Of a stretch of DNA of 52,554 nt, positions 50,149 to 52,554 are shown piece after piece (the stretch's first letter is position 1; each line of letters begins with the position of its first letter). This DNA comes from Plesiocystis pacifica SIR-1 (GTDB lineage Bacteria; Myxococcota_A; Polyangia; Nannocystales; Nannocystaceae), in NCBI RefSeq assembly GCF_000170895.1, contig NZ_ABCS01000073.1:1-52554 (forward strand), written 5' to 3'. Position numbers and translations under genes: made by a program. The notes below the pieces were generated by a model. It searched no databases. It was not told the DNA's origin and saw only the letters and a program-made list of their open reading frames with translations.

Positions 50149-52545
50149 ATGGCTTCCCATGACGACATCGAAGCCCTCGATGCCCGCCTCGACGCGGTGC
50201 ACTCGTGGGTTCTGAACTTGAACGCGCGCGTCGACGCGCTCGAAGGGACGCCCGGCGTTCCCGTGCCCGTGGCGGCGCAGGGCACCCCGGTCGTCGCCCA
50301 TCCGGTGGTGCCGGTGATCGCCGAGATCCCGGTGGTGCCCTTGGTCGCGGACTCGCCCGAGCAGCCCGCGACCGAGCAGCTCGTGAGGGTCGAGAAGACC
50401 GAGGCGCCGGTGGCTCGCAAGGCCGCCGAGCCTAGCGAGGCCGCCGCCCCGAAGGTCGCCAAGGCGGAGACGCAGCCCGCTCCGGTTCAGGCTCCGGCGA
50501 CGCAGCTCGAGCTCGAGACCGGCGACGAGGGCCGCGAGCTCGACCCCATGCGCCTGCTCGCGGCCACCGGCGGCGCGGCCATGCTGGTCGGCTTCGCCTT
50601 CTTCGTGGGCTATGCCATCGAGCAGGGCTGGCTGTCCCCGGGCGTTCGCTTCGTGCTGGCGACCCTCGCCTCGGCCCTGCTCACGGCCTCGGCCTGGCCC
50701 GTGGCCAAGCGCGGCCACGGGGTGGTCGCCGGAGCCCTGGGCGGCGCGGGCCTGGGCGCCTGGTTTGCCACCTGGCTCGTCGCCCGTCACGCCCACGAGC
50801 TGGTGTCCGCGGGTCAGACTTTCGTCGCCCTGGGCGTCGGCGCGGCGGCCTGCCTGGTCATCGCCGACGGCTTGCGGCTGCGGCTCATGGCTCGGCTGGC
50901 GACCGTGGCCGCCTGCGCGACGCCGTTGTTGGTCCCGGCCACCGTCGATCGCCTGGGTGAGCTGATGGTCTACCAGCTGGTCGTCGTGGGCGGGGCGATG
51001 GTCCTGGATCAGCGCCGGCGTTGGTCCGAGCTCCCGACCCTGGCCCTGCTCTCGACCTGGGCCCTCGGCGGCCGCTGGCTCGGCCTCCACGTCCACGACG
51101 CGGGCCTGACCGGCGCGGACCAGCAGGCGCCCTACTTCCTGGTCTGGTCCGTCGCGCTGTTGCTGGCCAGCGCCGCCTCGGCCTGGCGCCTGGTCGCCGC
51201 CGATCTGTTCGAGGGCTTCGAGGCCGACGGCGACGTCGAGACCCAGGCGCGCGAGCGCAACCACGCCGTGATCCGCCTGCTCGTCGCGGGCCTGGCGACC
51301 TGGGCCGTGGGCGCGTGGATCAGCGTCGACGCGCCGGTGATGCTGGCCGGGGGCACGCTGGCCCTGGCCGCCTGGCACGGCGCCCTCGCGGCCATGCTGC
51401 GCCGCCAACCCCGGCCCATGGAGCCCGCGCGCTCCGAGCTCGAGACCATGAGCCGGGCCAAGACCAGCCGCGTGTTCGGCGTGCTCGCCTGGGCCCAGGC
51501 CTTCCTCGTCGCGCCCTTCGCCCACTTCGGCGCCTTCGACCGCGGCGACGCGGCCATCGACGCTCCCGGCGTGGCCCTGTGGTGGCTGGTCATGGCCGGC
51601 CTGGCTCTGGCGGTGCACCTCACGGGTGAGCGCGAGCGGCCGTGGACCCACGCGGGCTGGATCGTCGTGCCCGCCCTGGCCGCGCTCGGCTGGAGCTTGG
51701 CCTACGCGCCCACCGAAGACAGCTGGGTCGCGCTGACCGGTGGCCTCGCCGCCGCGCTGCCCCTGGTGGCCGGCCTGTGGCCCCGCGAGAGCAGCGAGGA
51801 GGGGGCGCGCTTCGAGGAGCCCCACGTCGCCCTGACCGTCCTCGGCACCTTGATGTGGATCGTCGGCGCGGCCGTGCTCGTGCCTGGCGGCGTCGCGGTC
51901 AAGCTCTGCGTCGGCGCCCTGCCGGTGCTCGCCGCCCTGGCCCGAGCCAGCACCGGCGGGGAGATCGCCCGCAGCCTGGCGACCTGGCTGAGCTTCGGCG
52001 CCGTGGTCCTGTGCACCGGCCTGCTGCTCGAGTTCGACGCCCTGACCCTGACCAAGAGCAAGCCCTGGGGCGAGCTGCACCCCCTGGCCGTGGTCGTGCC
52101 GATGCTCGCCGTCGGCCTGGGCGGCCTGTTCGTCGAGCTGCGCTCGGACCAGCGTGGCCCCGGGCGCCCCGAGGGCCTGGCCATCGCCCTGACGGGGGCG
52201 GCCACCCTCGCCGCGATGGGCCTGGTCGCGGGTCTGGCCGAGGGCCTCGGCCTGGGGACGGACGGCGGCGTCGGCCTGGCGCGCCTGGGCTACACCCTGT
52301 GCGTCGCCGGAGCCGGCCTGGGCCTGCTCGTCGCGGGCCTGCGCGCCGAGGTCGAGCTGTGGCGTCAGCTGGGCCTGAGCGCCATCGTGTGCGCGGCCGT
52401 CAAGGTCGTCGCCTTCGACCTGGCGACCGCCGGGGTGCTGTGGCGCGCGCTGAGCTTCGTCGCCATCGGCGGCGTGCTCATCGGCGGAGCCTTCGCCTAC
52501 AGCCGCGCCCGCCAGCGCAGCGCGGGGGCGGTCTCGGCTCGCTGA
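50149..52545 (+). CDS. DUF2339 family polytopic membrane protein
   Basis: A 798-residue membrane protein, ATG 50149. The N-terminus is a short coiled-coil-like helix (IEALDARLDAVHSWVLNLNARVDALEG), followed by a Pro/Ala/Val/Glu-rich linker (to about 145). From about residue 150 on there are roughly twenty hydrophobic segments, in line with DUF2339 proteins. Early transmembrane phrases are AATGGAAMLVGFAFFVGYAIEQG, VRFVLATLASALLTASAW and LGGAGLGAWFATWL. Function is unknown in the family. The last helices end in SRARQRS and a stop close to the window end, so the gene appears complete. It is divergent from the M1 peptidase gene. Confidence 0.87.
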   Translation: MASHDDIEALDARLDAVHSWVLNLNARVDALEGTPGVPVPVAAQGTPVVAHPVVPVIAEIPVVPLVADSPEQPATEQLVRVEKTEAPVARKAAEPSEAAAPKVAKAETQPAPVQAPATQLELETGDEGRELDPMRLLAATGGAAMLVGFAFFVGYAIEQGWLSPGVRFVLATLASALLTASAWPVAKRGHGVVAGALGGAGLGAWFATWLVARHAHELVSAGQTFVALGVGAAACLVIADGLRLRLMARLATVAACATPLLVPATVDRLGELMVYQLVVVGGAMVLDQRRRWSELPTLALLSTWALGGRWLGLHVHDAGLTGADQQAPYFLVWSVALLLASAASAWRLVAADLFEGFEADGDVETQARERNHAVIRLLVAGLATWAVGAWISVDAPVMLAGGTLALAAWHGALAAMLRRQPRPMEPARSELETMSRAKTSRVFGVLAWAQAFLVAPFAHFGAFDRGDAAIDAPGVALWWLVMAGLALAVHLTGERERPWTHAGWIVVPALAALGWSLAYAPTEDSWVALTGGLAAALPLVAGLWPRESSEEGARFEEPHVALTVLGTLMWIVGAAVLVPGGVAVKLCVGALPVLAALARASTGGEIARSLATWLSFGAVVLCTGLLLEFDALTLTKSKPWGELHPLAVVVPMLAVGLGGLFVELRSDQRGPGRPEGLAIALTGAATLAAMGLVAGLAEGLGLGTDGGVGLARLGYTLCVAGAGLGLLVAGLRAEVELWRQLGLSAIVCAAVKVVAFDLATAGVLWRALSFVAIGGVLIGGAFAYSRARQRSAGAVSAR

Positions 52546-52554
52546 GCCCCTGGG

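Noticed and set aside
49990..52080. 696-codon minus-strand frame opposite the DUF2339 gene
   Set aside because: Gly/Gln/Arg/His-rich product without hydrophobic segments or motifs; the plus strand encodes a regular polytopic membrane protein.

Overview
The window is very GC-rich, with strong codon third-position bias and long spurious frames antisense to nearly every gene. It reads as a chromosomal stretch of a myxobacterium, most likely of the Nannocystineae (Nannocystis/Plesiocystis/Enhygromyxa type). Four things point there: many secreted lipoproteins with acidic Thr/Ser/Glu-rich linkers after the lipid-anchor Cys, Cys-rich modules containing ETDVDCGG, a Hanks-type Ser/Thr kinase fused to a membrane segment and TPR repeats, and large orphan proteins. 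The assignment is by style only; there is no rRNA or other marker. I found no tRNA, rRNA, CRISPR array, insertion sequence or prophage.

Layout. 1-6.3 kb is an exported-protein block: the end of a di-heme cytochrome c peroxidase (MauG-like) gene, a lipoprotein serpin, a small lipoprotein, a second di-heme protein and a pectin-acetylesterase-like lipoprotein. 6.4-10.1 kb is a two-gene translationally coupled operon: a fold-III PLP decarboxylase-like protein with a large unassigned C-terminal region, followed by a PaaK-like adenylate-forming enzyme. 10.1-14.7 kb holds a neutral-ceramidase-like lipoprotein and a kinase-TPR protein. 14.9-21.7 kb holds housekeeping genes (Mrp/ApbC Fe-S carrier, peptide deformylase) followed by an M28 peptidase, an orphan lipoprotein, a VWA lipoprotein and a DUF2203 protein. 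21.7-28.4 kb has two tandem paralogous Cys-rich lipoproteins, an aminotransferase/omega-amidase operon and a divergent second aminotransferase.

28.4-33.6 kb is a single gene for a 1,725-residue protein with no domain I recognise. 33.9-37.0 kb is a co-directional run: a small protein, a NYN-LOTUS putative RNase, an HExxH metallopeptidase and an ATP-grasp ligase. 37.2-46.6 kb has a serine hydrolase, a DUF2141 protein, a P-loop ATPase, panB-panC, a TPR protein, a membrane protein/LysR/methyltransferase run and a hypothetical protein. 46.8-52.5 kb has a coupled M1 peptidase/DUF6702 pair divergent from a DUF2339 polytopic membrane protein.

The best candidates for undescribed biology are the decarboxylase-adenylase operon (6.4-10.1 kb), the NYN-LOTUS/metallopeptidase/ATP-grasp run (33.9-37.0 kb) and the giant orphan (28.4-33.6 kb). 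A 32-nt repeat immediately downstream of two unrelated genes, in the same orientation relative to each, may be a dispersed 3'-end element. All functions are read from sequence motifs; no database search was run.
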